Positions 1-6,697 of a stretch of DNA of 23,176 nt are shown piece by piece (position 1 is the stretch's first letter; each line of letters begins with the position of its first letter). The notes beneath the pieces were generated by a model. It worked only from the letters and a program-made list of their open reading frames with translations. It did not search any database and was not told the origin of the DNA. Origin of the DNA: HO2-45-28 sp964412115 (GTDB lineage: Bacteria > Patescibacteriota > Minisyncoccia > HO2-45-28); assembly GCA_964412115.1 (NCBI GenBank), contig CAYPMM010000013.1, positions 1 through 23,176 of the forward strand, given 5' to 3'. A program made the position numbers and the translations under genes.

Positions 1-2
1 TC

Positions 3-2072
3 AATTCGGGACTTTTGCAATTCAACAATCGAGCCACCTCAACCATTCCCAATCTAACGGTCAACGCGTGGAGTATCGCGACTTCCACCTCAATCGTTCC
101 GACATTCACCATCTCAACCGCGTCCTCTCCTTTTGGATTGGTGGGAATAGGGACGACGAGTCCGAGCCAATCTCTTTCGGTTTCCGGCGCGGGATACTTT
201 ACCGGCAATCTGACAGCCGACGGTATTTTTAAAAGCAATTCGGTATCAGCCAGCACTTTCCCTTACGCTTCCTCAACCGTTCTTTCCTCAACCGGCTCGG
301 CATTCTTTGCGACCGGCGGGGGAAGTTGGGAGTTTGGCATCGGAACGTCGAGTCCGATGTTTTCAAACATTCTGACCGTTGACGGCTCCGTGCTTATAGC
401 AAACGGCAATGACCTTGTCTTATACGACACTTCGGGTGAACTGACCACTATATTGGAAGAGAATGTCGCCAACAACGCCACGGTTCTTGCCGCCCGCACC
501 AACTCCGACAAACTCTGGTTTGAGACCGGCGGCACCGTCAGGATGGTAATTGACCCTTTAGGTAAAATCGGCATAGGCACGTCCACTCCCAACCAGAAGT
601 TAACCGTCTTTGGCGACTCCGCCGACGCCGCCATAGAGTTTTCATCCGCCTCCGGCGAAAACTACAAGTGGACCGCCGGTCTTGATTTCTCCGACGGCTC
701 TTTCAGAATCGCTTCCTCTTCCGCTCTCGGAACCAATGACCGATTGGTGATTAACGGCGCGGGCAATGTGGGTATCGGGACGACGACACCAAATTATAGA
801 TTAACTGTAAACAGTTCGGATGCCACCACAAATCTTTTTCAAGTCGCGTCCACAACAAATCAGGGTATATTCGTGGTCAATAAAGACGGCAAGGTCGGCA
901 TAGGCACTACAACTCCTGGAGCGTATTTGACAGTATCAAATCCAGCGGGAGTTGGTGCTGTTGATTTATTAAACCTAACCGACTCTTCCGGCATATCAAT
1001 GTTTCTTGTAAATAACTCCGGCAACGTCGGCATCGGGACGACGAGTCCAACAGCCCGTCTAACCATTCAATCAACTGGAGGAATCGCCCTTTCTGTTTTG
1101 GATGCAAGCGGAAACGCAAATTGTCGTGATGGAAATTCAACAGGCACTTGTTTGCTAAATGACTACGCCGAAATAATGAAGTTTTCGGAAATACCGGAGG
1201 ACGGAGATATAATTGTTGCGGACATAGAAAATATAGGAAAACTAAGAGTTGCAACCGGGCCATACAATAATTTAATTGTCGGTATTGCTTCAGAAAATCC
1301 GGCTATGGTAATCGGAAGTCAGGGAATAAAAATGATGGGATGGACTAGAAACGAAAATGAGTATCCTGTGGCGCTAGCTGGAAGAAAATTAGTGAAGGTC
1401 TCCCTTGAAAATGGCCCGATTGCGGTCGGAGACAGAATTACTTCTTCGTCTTTGGCGGGCGTTGGAATGAAAGCGACCGAAGAGGGTCCGACTGTGGGAA
1501 TCGCGCTTGAGCCTTTTGATGGTTCCGCGCCCTCCTCAACACTCGGTGTTTCTTCTTCAACACCGAGTGTTTCCCCGGGCGTCGGAAAAATTCTGGTTTT
1601 CGTCAACCTCGGCTGGAATCATTTGGATTCTGAAATTTCCGGCGGGGCGGTTTCGAGCGGTTCGGGATTCTGGGTCTCAAATTCCGCGGGAGTCATAACC
1701 ACGAACAATATTCTGGACTTATCGGGGCAGGGGATAATAAATGTCGGTTACATAACTTCGGCGAATTGGAGGATAACGGAGGATGGCACTCTGGAAGCCA
1801 AAAAAGTGGTGGCGGACCAGCTTTGCGCCAAAAAATCAGACGGTTCTCCTGTATGTGTAACGGGAGAACAACTTGAGGTACTGCTTACAGGACAAAACGC
1901 CAGCGTTATTGAGTCTCAAAATTCAACTGTCCAGACAGAACAGACGCCAATCGATTCCGAGCCCGAATCTGTAATTGAGCCGACGGCATCCAGCTCAACC
2001 CCCGAAACCGTACCCTCCGAAATCCTACCATCCGAAACCCCAACAGACACCGCCAGTTCTACTCAACAGTAG
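3..2072 (+). CDS. Repeat-containing surface/tail-fibre-like protein, 5' truncated by window edge
   Basis: The frame is open to the left edge, so the N terminus lies outside; a TTG at 15 is in frame but probably not the true start. The first half repeats a VGIGTTSP-x-x-x-L-T-V unit about six times (near bases 140, 335, 565, 770, 890 and 1025), each preceded by a strand-rich spacer. This repeat type occurs in phage tail-fibre-like and CPR surface proteins and suggests a beta-helical or trimeric fibre. The middle (from about base 1160, NDYAEIMKF) is a compact domain, followed by a Ser/Thr linker, a short C-terminal domain with two Cys (CAKKSDGSPVC), and a Ser/Thr/Pro/Glu-rich tail ending in TAG. 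There is no catalytic motif and no C-terminal membrane helix. An adhesive or structural cell-surface role is inferred from composition. No S74 chaperone domain is recognisable. Confidence 0.7.
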   Translation, partial: NSGLLQFNNRATSTIPNLTVNAWSIATSTSIVPTFTISTASSPFGLVGIGTTSPSQSLSVSGAGYFTGNLTADGIFKSNSVSASTFPYASSTVLSSTGSAFFATGGGSWEFGIGTSSPMFSNILTVDGSVLIANGNDLVLYDTSGELTTILEENVANNATVLAARTNSDKLWFETGGTVRMVIDPLGKIGIGTSTPNQKLTVFGDSADAAIEFSSASGENYKWTAGLDFSDGSFRIASSSALGTNDRLVINGAGNVGIGTTTPNYRLTVNSSDATTNLFQVASTTNQGIFVVNKDGKVGIGTTTPGAYLTVSNPAGVGAVDLLNLTDSSGISMFLVNNSGNVGIGTTSPTARLTIQSTGGIALSVLDASGNANCRDGNSTGTCLLNDYAEIMKFSEIPEDGDIIVADIENIGKLRVATGPYNNLIVGIASENPAMVIGSQGIKMMGWTRNENEYPVALAGRKLVKVSLENGPIAVGDRITSSSLAGVGMKATEEGPTVGIALEPFDGSAPSSTLGVSSSTPSVSPGVGKILVFVNLGWNHLDSEISGGAVSSGSGFWVSNSAGVITTNNILDLSGQGIINVGYITSANWRITEDGTLEAKKVVADQLCAKKSDGSPVCVTGEQLEVLLTGQNASVIESQNSTVQTEQTPIDSEPESVIEPTASSSTPETVPSEILPSETPTDTASSTQQ
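141..1071 (+). repeat. Six imperfect in-gene repeats encoding (V/I)GIGT(T/S)(T/S)P-...-L(T/S)(V/I)
   Basis: The DNA of each unit follows the pattern GGCATCGG-(G/A)-ACGACGAGTCC with silent variation, at about 146, 337, 568, 771, 897 and 1028. Spacing is irregular (roughly 130 to 230 bases), as for a protein repeat built around spacers rather than a tandem DNA array. Confidence 0.7.
1539..1570. repeat. Perfect 12-bp inverted repeat inside the surface-protein gene
   Basis: The arms ACACTCGGTGTT (1539-1550) and AACACCGAGTGT (1559-1570) are separated by an 8-base loop TCTTCTTC. They encode a Ser/Thr-rich linker (TLGVSSSTPSV) between two domains. The arm sequence is close to the centre of the palindrome in cysS at 15765-15793 (ACACTCGGTGT versus ACACTCCGTGT), so both may derive from one family of palindromic elements. 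Confidence 0.6.
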
Positions 2073-2076
2073 TATT

Positions 2077-2096
2077 TAGTACGATATATCGTACTA
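2077..2096. promoter_or_regulatory. Palindrome P1, putative operator
   Basis: TAGTACGATATATCGTACTA, a perfect dyad that extends to 24 bp (2075-2098). It starts 3 bases after the stop of the surface-protein gene. Identical 20-mers occur at 2722 and 2945. The bases at the promoter register used by other copies (TAAAGA, 2095-2100) are a poor -10. Confidence 0.75.
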
Positions 2097-2116
2097 AAGA
2101 ACGAACGGCGTAGGAC

Positions 2117-2140
2117 TAATACGATATATCGTACTATAAT
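2117..2140 (+). promoter_or_regulatory. Palindrome P2 overlapping a TATAAT box
   Basis: TAATACGATATATCGTACTA at 2117-2136 has one mismatched pair, and its right arm runs into a perfect TATAAT at 2135-2140. No good -35 is visible, so activity as a promoter is inferred. The 20-mer is identical to P5. Confidence 0.65.
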
Positions 2141-2219
2141 ACTGAACGAGAAAAAGACATACCCGACGGGTTTTATTCTTGTCCCGCGTGCCAATCTCGC
2201 ACACTAGCCGATTCCAATT

Positions 2220-2245
2220 TAATACGATATATCGTATTATATACT
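2220..2245 (+). promoter_or_regulatory. Palindrome P3 overlapping the likely promoter of the TrpR-like gene
   Basis: TAATACGATATATCGTATTA at 2220-2239 is a perfect dyad. A TATATA/TATACT box follows at 2238-2245, about 30 bases before the ATG at 2274. A protein on this dyad would cover the -10, consistent with autorepression of the downstream gene. Confidence 0.65.
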
Positions 2246-2273
2246 TATATTCGATTATGACCGAATAATATTC

Positions 2274-2696
2274 ATGCCGCACATATCTAAAAGAAGAATA
2301 AAAGAAAAAACATTTTTGCGAATCCAAAAACAGCTGGCTGGCGCGCTGGCAAACGCCAAAAGTTTTGGCGAAGCTAATTCTTTTATCAAAGAATTTTTCA
2401 CGCCCACCGAAAGAATAATGCTGTCAAAACGCCTTGCGGCAATTTTTATGCTTCAAACCGGAGCCTCTCCCTATCGCGTCTGGAAAACTCTTAAACTAAG
2501 TCCATCAACGGCTGAACGTTTGCACATGCGCCTCGAAACGGGCGCATTCGTAAATATTTGTAAAATCTTGAATCATAAGGAAAACAAAAAATCTTTTTGG
2601 GATGACCTCGAAACGCTGCTTCAGGCCGGCCTTCCGCCGCGAGGAAAAGGGCGCTGGAAGTGGTTTTATGATATGCAGCGCAAACCCACGAAGTAA
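2274..2696 (+). CDS. TrpR-superfamily (TrpR/YerC-like) helix-turn-helix DNA-binding protein
   Basis: A 140-residue, basic, all-helical protein. Residues 42-53 (FTPTERIMLSKR) match the TrpR helix that reads LTPDEREALGTR in E. coli, and residues 65-88 (SPYRVWKTLKL-SPSTAERLHMRLE) fit the helix-turn-helix. T43 and R53 align with Trp-contacting Thr44 and Arg54 of TrpR, but the position of Arg84 appears to be Leu, so tryptophan may not be the ligand. Beyond the TrpR core there is a C-terminal extension of about 45 residues ending in a basic segment (PPRGKGRWKW). The ATG at 2274 has no Shine-Dalgarno. The gene sits alone among seven copies of one palindrome, three upstream and four downstream, which suggests that it binds them and represses itself and the ATPase operon. 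The fold assignment is firm; target and ligand are inferred. Confidence 0.8.
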   Translation: MPHISKRRIKEKTFLRIQKQLAGALANAKSFGEANSFIKEFFTPTERIMLSKRLAAIFMLQTGASPYRVWKTLKLSPSTAERLHMRLETGAFVNICKILNHKENKKSFWDDLETLLQAGLPPRGKGRWKWFYDMQRKPTK

Positions 2697-2721
2697 CACT
2701 GACTCTCTCTCTCGATTCACT

Positions 2722-2741
2722 TAGTACGATATATCGTACTA
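2722..2741. promoter_or_regulatory. Palindrome P4, putative operator
   Basis: TAGTACGATATATCGTACTA, perfect over 22 bp (2721-2742), located 25 bases after the TrpR-like gene's stop. It is followed by an A-rich stretch; TAAATT in the promoter register is a weak -10 candidate. Confidence 0.75.
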
Positions 2742-2772
2742 AATTAAAAAATAAATGGGTCGAGATAAAATT

Positions 2773-2796
2773 TAATACGATATATCGTACTATACA
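2773..2796 (+). promoter_or_regulatory. Palindrome P5 overlapping a TATACA box
   Basis: TAATACGATATATCGTACTA at 2773-2792, identical to P2, running into TATACA at 2791-2796, the same offset from the dyad centre as the TATAAT in P2. The shared offset is direct sequence evidence of a conserved operator-promoter layout. Confidence 0.65.
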
Positions 2797-2859
2797 TCGA
2801 TGTCGTGTTTGTCTTTACTTTACGTTTTTCCTTTGTATTCCGGCTTTTCGACCGTTCTT

Positions 2860-2883
2860 TAGTACGGTATGCCGTATTATACA
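2860..2883 (+). promoter_or_regulatory. Degenerate palindrome P6 overlapping a TATACA box
   Basis: TAGTACGGTATGCCGTATTA at 2860-2879. The core GATATATC is changed to GGTATGCC with the outer CGTA arms kept, and TATACA lies at 2878-2883 in the same register as in P2, P3 and P5. The changes occur on both sides of the dyad (A to G at left, T to C at right), which suggests selection for symmetry. Confidence 0.6.
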
Positions 2884-2944
2884 CCGGGGAGTAAGCGTAC
2901 GCACCGCTGCTTATTATTTTGTCCGAGCTCGTTTGTTTTTAACT

Positions 2945-2964
2945 TAGTACGATATATCGTACTA
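2945..2964. promoter_or_regulatory. Palindrome P7, putative operator nearest the ATPase gene
   Basis: TAGTACGATATATCGTACTA, a perfect 20-bp dyad, 80 bases upstream of the candidate extended -10 of the ATPase gene. The 362-base gap 2697-3058 otherwise holds only T-rich sequence and a weak hairpin near 2890-2915. Confidence 0.75.
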
Positions 2965-3043
2965 GAGAATAAGCGACGGAGGAAGGAGGGAAGAAAATAA
3001 AAACAACAAACATATCAATATCGCTTTTATCGACCCGGATTGA

Positions 3044-3052
3044 TGTTAAAAT
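3044..3052 (+). promoter_or_regulatory. Candidate extended -10 promoter of the ATPase gene
   Basis: TGTTAAAAT fits the TGnTAnnnT extended -10 pattern and ends 6 bases before the ATG at 3059, so transcription would begin at or next to the start codon and give a leaderless mRNA. The same element type (TGCTAAAAT) precedes the kinase gene at 22292. Confidence 0.45.
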
Positions 3053-3058
3053 GGAATA

Positions 3059-5722
3059 ATGGATTACTTGTGGCATTCCATAAGCCCGAAAGAGGCGGTT
3101 TCCGTTTTAAACACGGATGCCGAGCATGGCCTGCAGGAAGCCGAAATAAAAGCTCGGCTAGAAAAATTCGGCCCGAACGATTTTGAACGCAAACCGTCGT
3201 TTCGGCTGTATAAAATTATATTCGCGCAAATAAAAAGCCCGCTCGTATTTATATTGATAATCGCGGGTCTTATTTCAATTTTTCTTGAAGATTTCACCGA
3301 TTCTACGGTAATTTTTATCGCGGTCTTCATAAACACGGCCATAGGCTCGTTTCAAGAAGGCCGGGCCTCGCGCGCCTTTGATAAAATGCGCCAAGCCTTA
3401 AAAACCGACGCGATAACGATAAGAAACGGAAAAAAAATTAAAATTGATACCCAAAGCCTTGTTCCGGGAGACATAATTTTGGTCCAATCGGGCGACAGAA
3501 TTCCGGCTGACGCGAGAATTATTGAGGCCAAGGCTCTTGAAACAAACGAATCCGCGCTAACTGGCGAATGGGCCGGAGTTGAAAAAAAAGAGGAGGTAGT
3601 AGCGGAGAATACTGCGATAACTGAGCGAACTCCGATACTTTGGATGGGCACAATCGTAAGCGAAGGCTGGGCTAAGGCGGTGGTAATAGCGACCGGAGAA
3701 AAAACGGAATTCGGAAAAATTGCCAAACTGGTTAAAGAAACCGTGGAGACGCAAACGCCGTTTCAAAAAGGAGTGAAAAAGATAGCCCTGTGGCTGGGAA
3801 TAATCGCGGCTTTGGCCATACTCGCGATTTTTTTCGCCGGTATTTTACGCGGACACGAATTGGCTGAAATGTTTTTGACATCGGTAGCCGTCGCCGTATC
3901 GGTTATTCCGGAAGGTTTGCCGGTGGCCGTGACCGTGGTGCTTGCCATCGGAATGCGAAGAATCATGCAAAACGGGGGGCTGGCGCGAAAACTTACCGCC
4001 GCCGAAACCTTGGGCTCAACGAGCGTAATTTTAACCGACAAGACCGGAACTCTTACCCAAGCCAAAATGGAAGCGGTTGAAATCGTGACCGCCGAAAGGA
4101 AATCTACCAAAGCCGACCCCGATCTTGCGGGCGGAGTGTACGAAACTCTCAAAGGAATTATTTTTGCTTCCTCCGCTTTCATTGAAAATCCCGAAGACGA
4201 GAGCAAAGACTGGAAAATACAGGGAGGGCCGACGGATAAGGCGATGTTTCTTGCCGGCATACAGGCCGGACTTGACCCAAATGACCTTTTTGAAAAAGAA
4301 CCCAGACTTGATTTTATTCCGTTTGAATCCGAAAGAAGATACAGCGCCTCTTTGCATAAATCGGGGGACCGGACAATTGTTTATGTCGCCGGAGCTCCCG
4401 AAGTGATTATTGAAATGTCAAGTCAGACGCTTTTTGGCGGAAGAGCCGTCGCGTTTGACCGCGAGCTTAAAGAAAAAATAATTTCCGCGCATCAAGAATC
4501 AACCGGGCGTGGAGAAAGGGCGCTGGCGGTGGCATATCGCGAAGACGGCTGGCAGGAAATGACCAGAAACAAAGACCATATGTTTGAGCGCATGGTGTTT
4601 GCCGGACTGGTAAGCTTTTCGGACCCCTTGAGGCCGGATGTCATTGAAACAATAAAAAATATTAAAGACGCGGGAATAAGGCTGGTTCTGCTTACCGGAG
4701 ATCACGTTTCAACCGCCAAATCCATAGCAAGCTCGTCCGGACTGGTTGACGACTGGTCCAAAGTAAAAATAGTTGATGGCGCTTTGGTTGAGACTCTATC
4801 CGAAAAAGAGCTGGCCAAACTCGTTTACGAAACCGCCGTTTTCGCAAGAGTCCTGCCGCATCAAAAATCAAAAATCGTCGGCGCCTGGCAGTCTCTGGAC
4901 GAAGTGGTGGCCATGACCGGAGACGGGGTTAACGACGCGCCGGCCTTACAGCGAGCGGATATAGGGATAGCCATAGGATCCGGCACGGATGTCGCCAAAG
5001 AATCGGCCGACATAGTTTTGCTTGACGACAATCTCGGTTTGATTTTTAAAGCCGTGGAAGAAGGCCGGGTGCTTTTGGACAACATGAGAAAGATAATCAC
5101 TTATCTTCTGGCGGCGAATTTCAGCGAAATAATTATTATTGCCGGCGCGCTTTTTTTCGGGCTGCCGCTGCCGATACTTCCGGCCCAGATTCTCTGGGCG
5201 AATATCGTGCAGGAGGGCTTTATGAATTTTGCCTTGGCCTTTGAACCGGGAGAAAAAGACGTTTTAAAAAGAGACCCGAAAACAAATTCTTCCAAAAAAA
5301 TAATGAATCCCCAGATGCTCCGTATAATATTAAGCGCCGGCCTGATTACTTCATTTTTCTTGCTGGTGTTATTTTTGTTCCTTTTTAATTACGGCCTGCC
5401 GATTGAAGAAATAAGAACGGTAATGTTTGCCGGCATATCGCTCGACGCCCTATTTTTCGCTTTTTCATTCAAGAGCCTGCGCCAGCCCCTTTGGCGCATC
5501 AATATATTCAACAATCTATACATGCTGCTGGCTTTAGGGATAAGTTTCGCGCTTTTGGCCGGAGCCTTATATTTCAAGCCGATTGCCGGCTTGCTTGATG
5601 TTTCAAGGCTTACCTTGCCTGATTTTGGGCTGCTGGTTTTAATCGGGCTTTTTAATCTCTTAACCATTGAATTGGTTAAATATATATTTATCCGCCGGAC
5701 AAATGATAGTATAAACATATGA
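3059..5722 (+). CDS. P-type cation-transporting ATPase (type II, probably Ca2+)
   Basis: A full-length (887 aa) P-type ATPase of the P2 group (SERCA/PMCA-like), which uses ATP to pump a cation across the membrane. Visible motifs: N-terminal cation-ATPase domain, actuator loop LTGEW at 167-171 (usually TGES; the catalytic Glu170 is kept), IPEGLP in M4 at 283-288 with the cation-liganding Glu285, phosphorylation site DKTGTLT with Asp327, and hinge TGDGVND at 620-626. The M6 segment reads ANIVQEGFMNFALAFEP where SERCA has NLVTDGLPA, so the site Asp is replaced by Glu, leaving some doubt about ion preference. The C terminus holds four further helices. It overlaps the exchanger gene by 4 bases (ATGA), indicating translational coupling and a shared cation-homeostasis role. 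The palindrome array upstream suggests control by the TrpR-like protein. Confidence 0.92.
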   Translation: MDYLWHSISPKEAVSVLNTDAEHGLQEAEIKARLEKFGPNDFERKPSFRLYKIIFAQIKSPLVFILIIAGLISIFLEDFTDSTVIFIAVFINTAIGSFQEGRASRAFDKMRQALKTDAITIRNGKKIKIDTQSLVPGDIILVQSGDRIPADARIIEAKALETNESALTGEWAGVEKKEEVVAENTAITERTPILWMGTIVSEGWAKAVVIATGEKTEFGKIAKLVKETVETQTPFQKGVKKIALWLGIIAALAILAIFFAGILRGHELAEMFLTSVAVAVSVIPEGLPVAVTVVLAIGMRRIMQNGGLARKLTAAETLGSTSVILTDKTGTLTQAKMEAVEIVTAERKSTKADPDLAGGVYETLKGIIFASSAFIENPEDESKDWKIQGGPTDKAMFLAGIQAGLDPNDLFEKEPRLDFIPFESERRYSASLHKSGDRTIVYVAGAPEVIIEMSSQTLFGGRAVAFDRELKEKIISAHQESTGRGERALAVAYREDGWQEMTRNKDHMFERMVFAGLVSFSDPLRPDVIETIKNIKDAGIRLVLLTGDHVSTAKSIASSSGLVDDWSKVKIVDGALVETLSEKELAKLVYETAVFARVLPHQKSKIVGAWQSLDEVVAMTGDGVNDAPALQRADIGIAIGSGTDVAKESADIVLLDDNLGLIFKAVEEGRVLLDNMRKIITYLLAANFSEIIIIAGALFFGLPLPILPAQILWANIVQEGFMNFALAFEPGEKDVLKRDPKTNSSKKIMNPQMLRIILSAGLITSFFLLVLFLFLFNYGLPIEEIRTVMFAGISLDALFFAFSFKSLRQPLWRINIFNNLYMLLALGISFALLAGALYFKPIAGLLDVSRLTLPDFGLLVLIGLFNLLTIELVKYIFIRRTNDSINI

Positions 5723-6687
5723 ACTTTTGGTGGCTTATCGCGGTTTTTTTGGCGTCATTTCTGTTTTTGGTGCGTTCCAGCTCGTCTTTGGTCAAGTCTT
5801 TGACGGGTATAGCGCGGCTTTTAAGTATTTCGGAGTACTTGGTGGCTTTCGTGCTTATGAGTTTTGCCACATCAATCTCGGAACTTTTTGTCGGGATAAG
5901 TTCGGCCGTGAGCGGTTCGTCCGCGCTGTCTCTGGGAAATATTTTTGGCGCGAATCTTTTGAACATCACCCTTATTATAGGAACCGTTTCTCTTATTTAC
6001 GGGGGAATCGAGCTTGAAAGCAAAATATCCAGAGCGAATTTTTGGCTAATTTTTATCCTGTCGCTTTTTCCTTTGCTTTTGGGCGCGGACGGCGTTATTT
6101 CAAGGGCTGATGGTGTAATTCTTCTGGTGTCTTTTGCGATATACATCTGGCATGTTCTGGGCGAAAGGGAGTATTTTTCAAAAGCGGTCAATCACCGCCC
6201 AACCGGAATCGCCGGCGTGACCGGAGCCGCGCGCGATCTTGCGGCATTTTTTATCGCGGTGGCAATTCTTGTTGCCTCTTCCGCGGCTCTTGTCTGGTCC
6301 GGAGTCAAAATAGCCGCTCTGGCGTCTTTCACCCTTTTTTCATTTGGAGCTATTTTTGTCGCTTTGGGCACAACTCTGCCGGAGCTTGCTTTCGGAATAC
6401 GCGCGTCACTTAGCAAACACGGCTCAATGGCCGTCGGCAATTCTCTCGGCTCCGTTGCATTTAACTCGGCTTTTATCGTAGGCTTGGTAAGTATTATACG
6501 CCCCATAACCATAAACGGATTGAACCAGTTTTTCTTCGTTGCCGGAGCGTTCATCGCGGCTTTCGTGCTTTTTAATATTTTTGTCTATAGCCGCACCTTC
6601 ATTTCAAAACGCGAGGGAGTTTTGCTTCTTATGGTATACGCCGTATTTTTGATTATGGAGTTTTGGTTTAAAAACGGGTTAAAATAA
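5719..6687 (+). CDS. CaCA-family sodium/calcium exchanger-like membrane protein
   Basis: A 322-residue integral membrane protein with about ten helices and the two inverted alpha repeats of the Ca2+/cation antiporter family. Alpha-1 reads SFATSISELFVGISSAVSG followed by LGNIFGANLLN; alpha-2 reads ALGTTLPELAFGIRAS followed by GNSLGSVAFNSAFIVG. The acidic residues of both SELFVG/PELAFG segments, which bind the cation, are present. Length and organisation match bacterial YrbG-like exchangers. The start overlaps the ATPase stop (ATGA), so the two are probably cotranslated. Together they would give ATP-driven and ion-gradient-driven export of the same cation, most likely Ca2+; the ion itself cannot be read from the sequence. 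Confidence 0.88.
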   Translation: MNFWWLIAVFLASFLFLVRSSSSLVKSLTGIARLLSISEYLVAFVLMSFATSISELFVGISSAVSGSSALSLGNIFGANLLNITLIIGTVSLIYGGIELESKISRANFWLIFILSLFPLLLGADGVISRADGVILLVSFAIYIWHVLGEREYFSKAVNHRPTGIAGVTGAARDLAAFFIAVAILVASSAALVWSGVKIAALASFTLFSFGAIFVALGTTLPELAFGIRASLSKHGSMAVGNSLGSVAFNSAFIVGLVSIIRPITINGLNQFFFVAGAFIAAFVLFNIFVYSRTFISKREGVLLLMVYAVFLIMEFWFKNGLK

Positions 6688-6697
6688 ATAACATAAA

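Noticed and set aside
907..1263. Minus-strand open frames across the repeat region of the surface protein and similar antisense frames in other genes.
   Set aside because: They mirror the sense codon pattern, have no promoter or family resemblance and lie entirely within well-supported genes.
2117..2140. Resemblance of TAATACGATATATCGTACTATA to the T7 phage promoter (TAATACGACTCACTATAG).
   Set aside because: The match is confined to the first eight bases and the TATA end, and both are explained by the palindrome and a -10 box. No phage RNA polymerase gene is present.
2800..2862. 20-codon ORF directly after palindrome P5.
   Set aside because: Its ATG precedes the predicted transcription start, there is no ribosome site, and the product is a low-complexity hydrophobic peptide ending inside P6.
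2075..2964. CRISPR-like array.
   Set aside because: Spacings are irregular (40 to 502 bases), a gene lies inside, the repeats are perfect palindromes and no cas gene is present.
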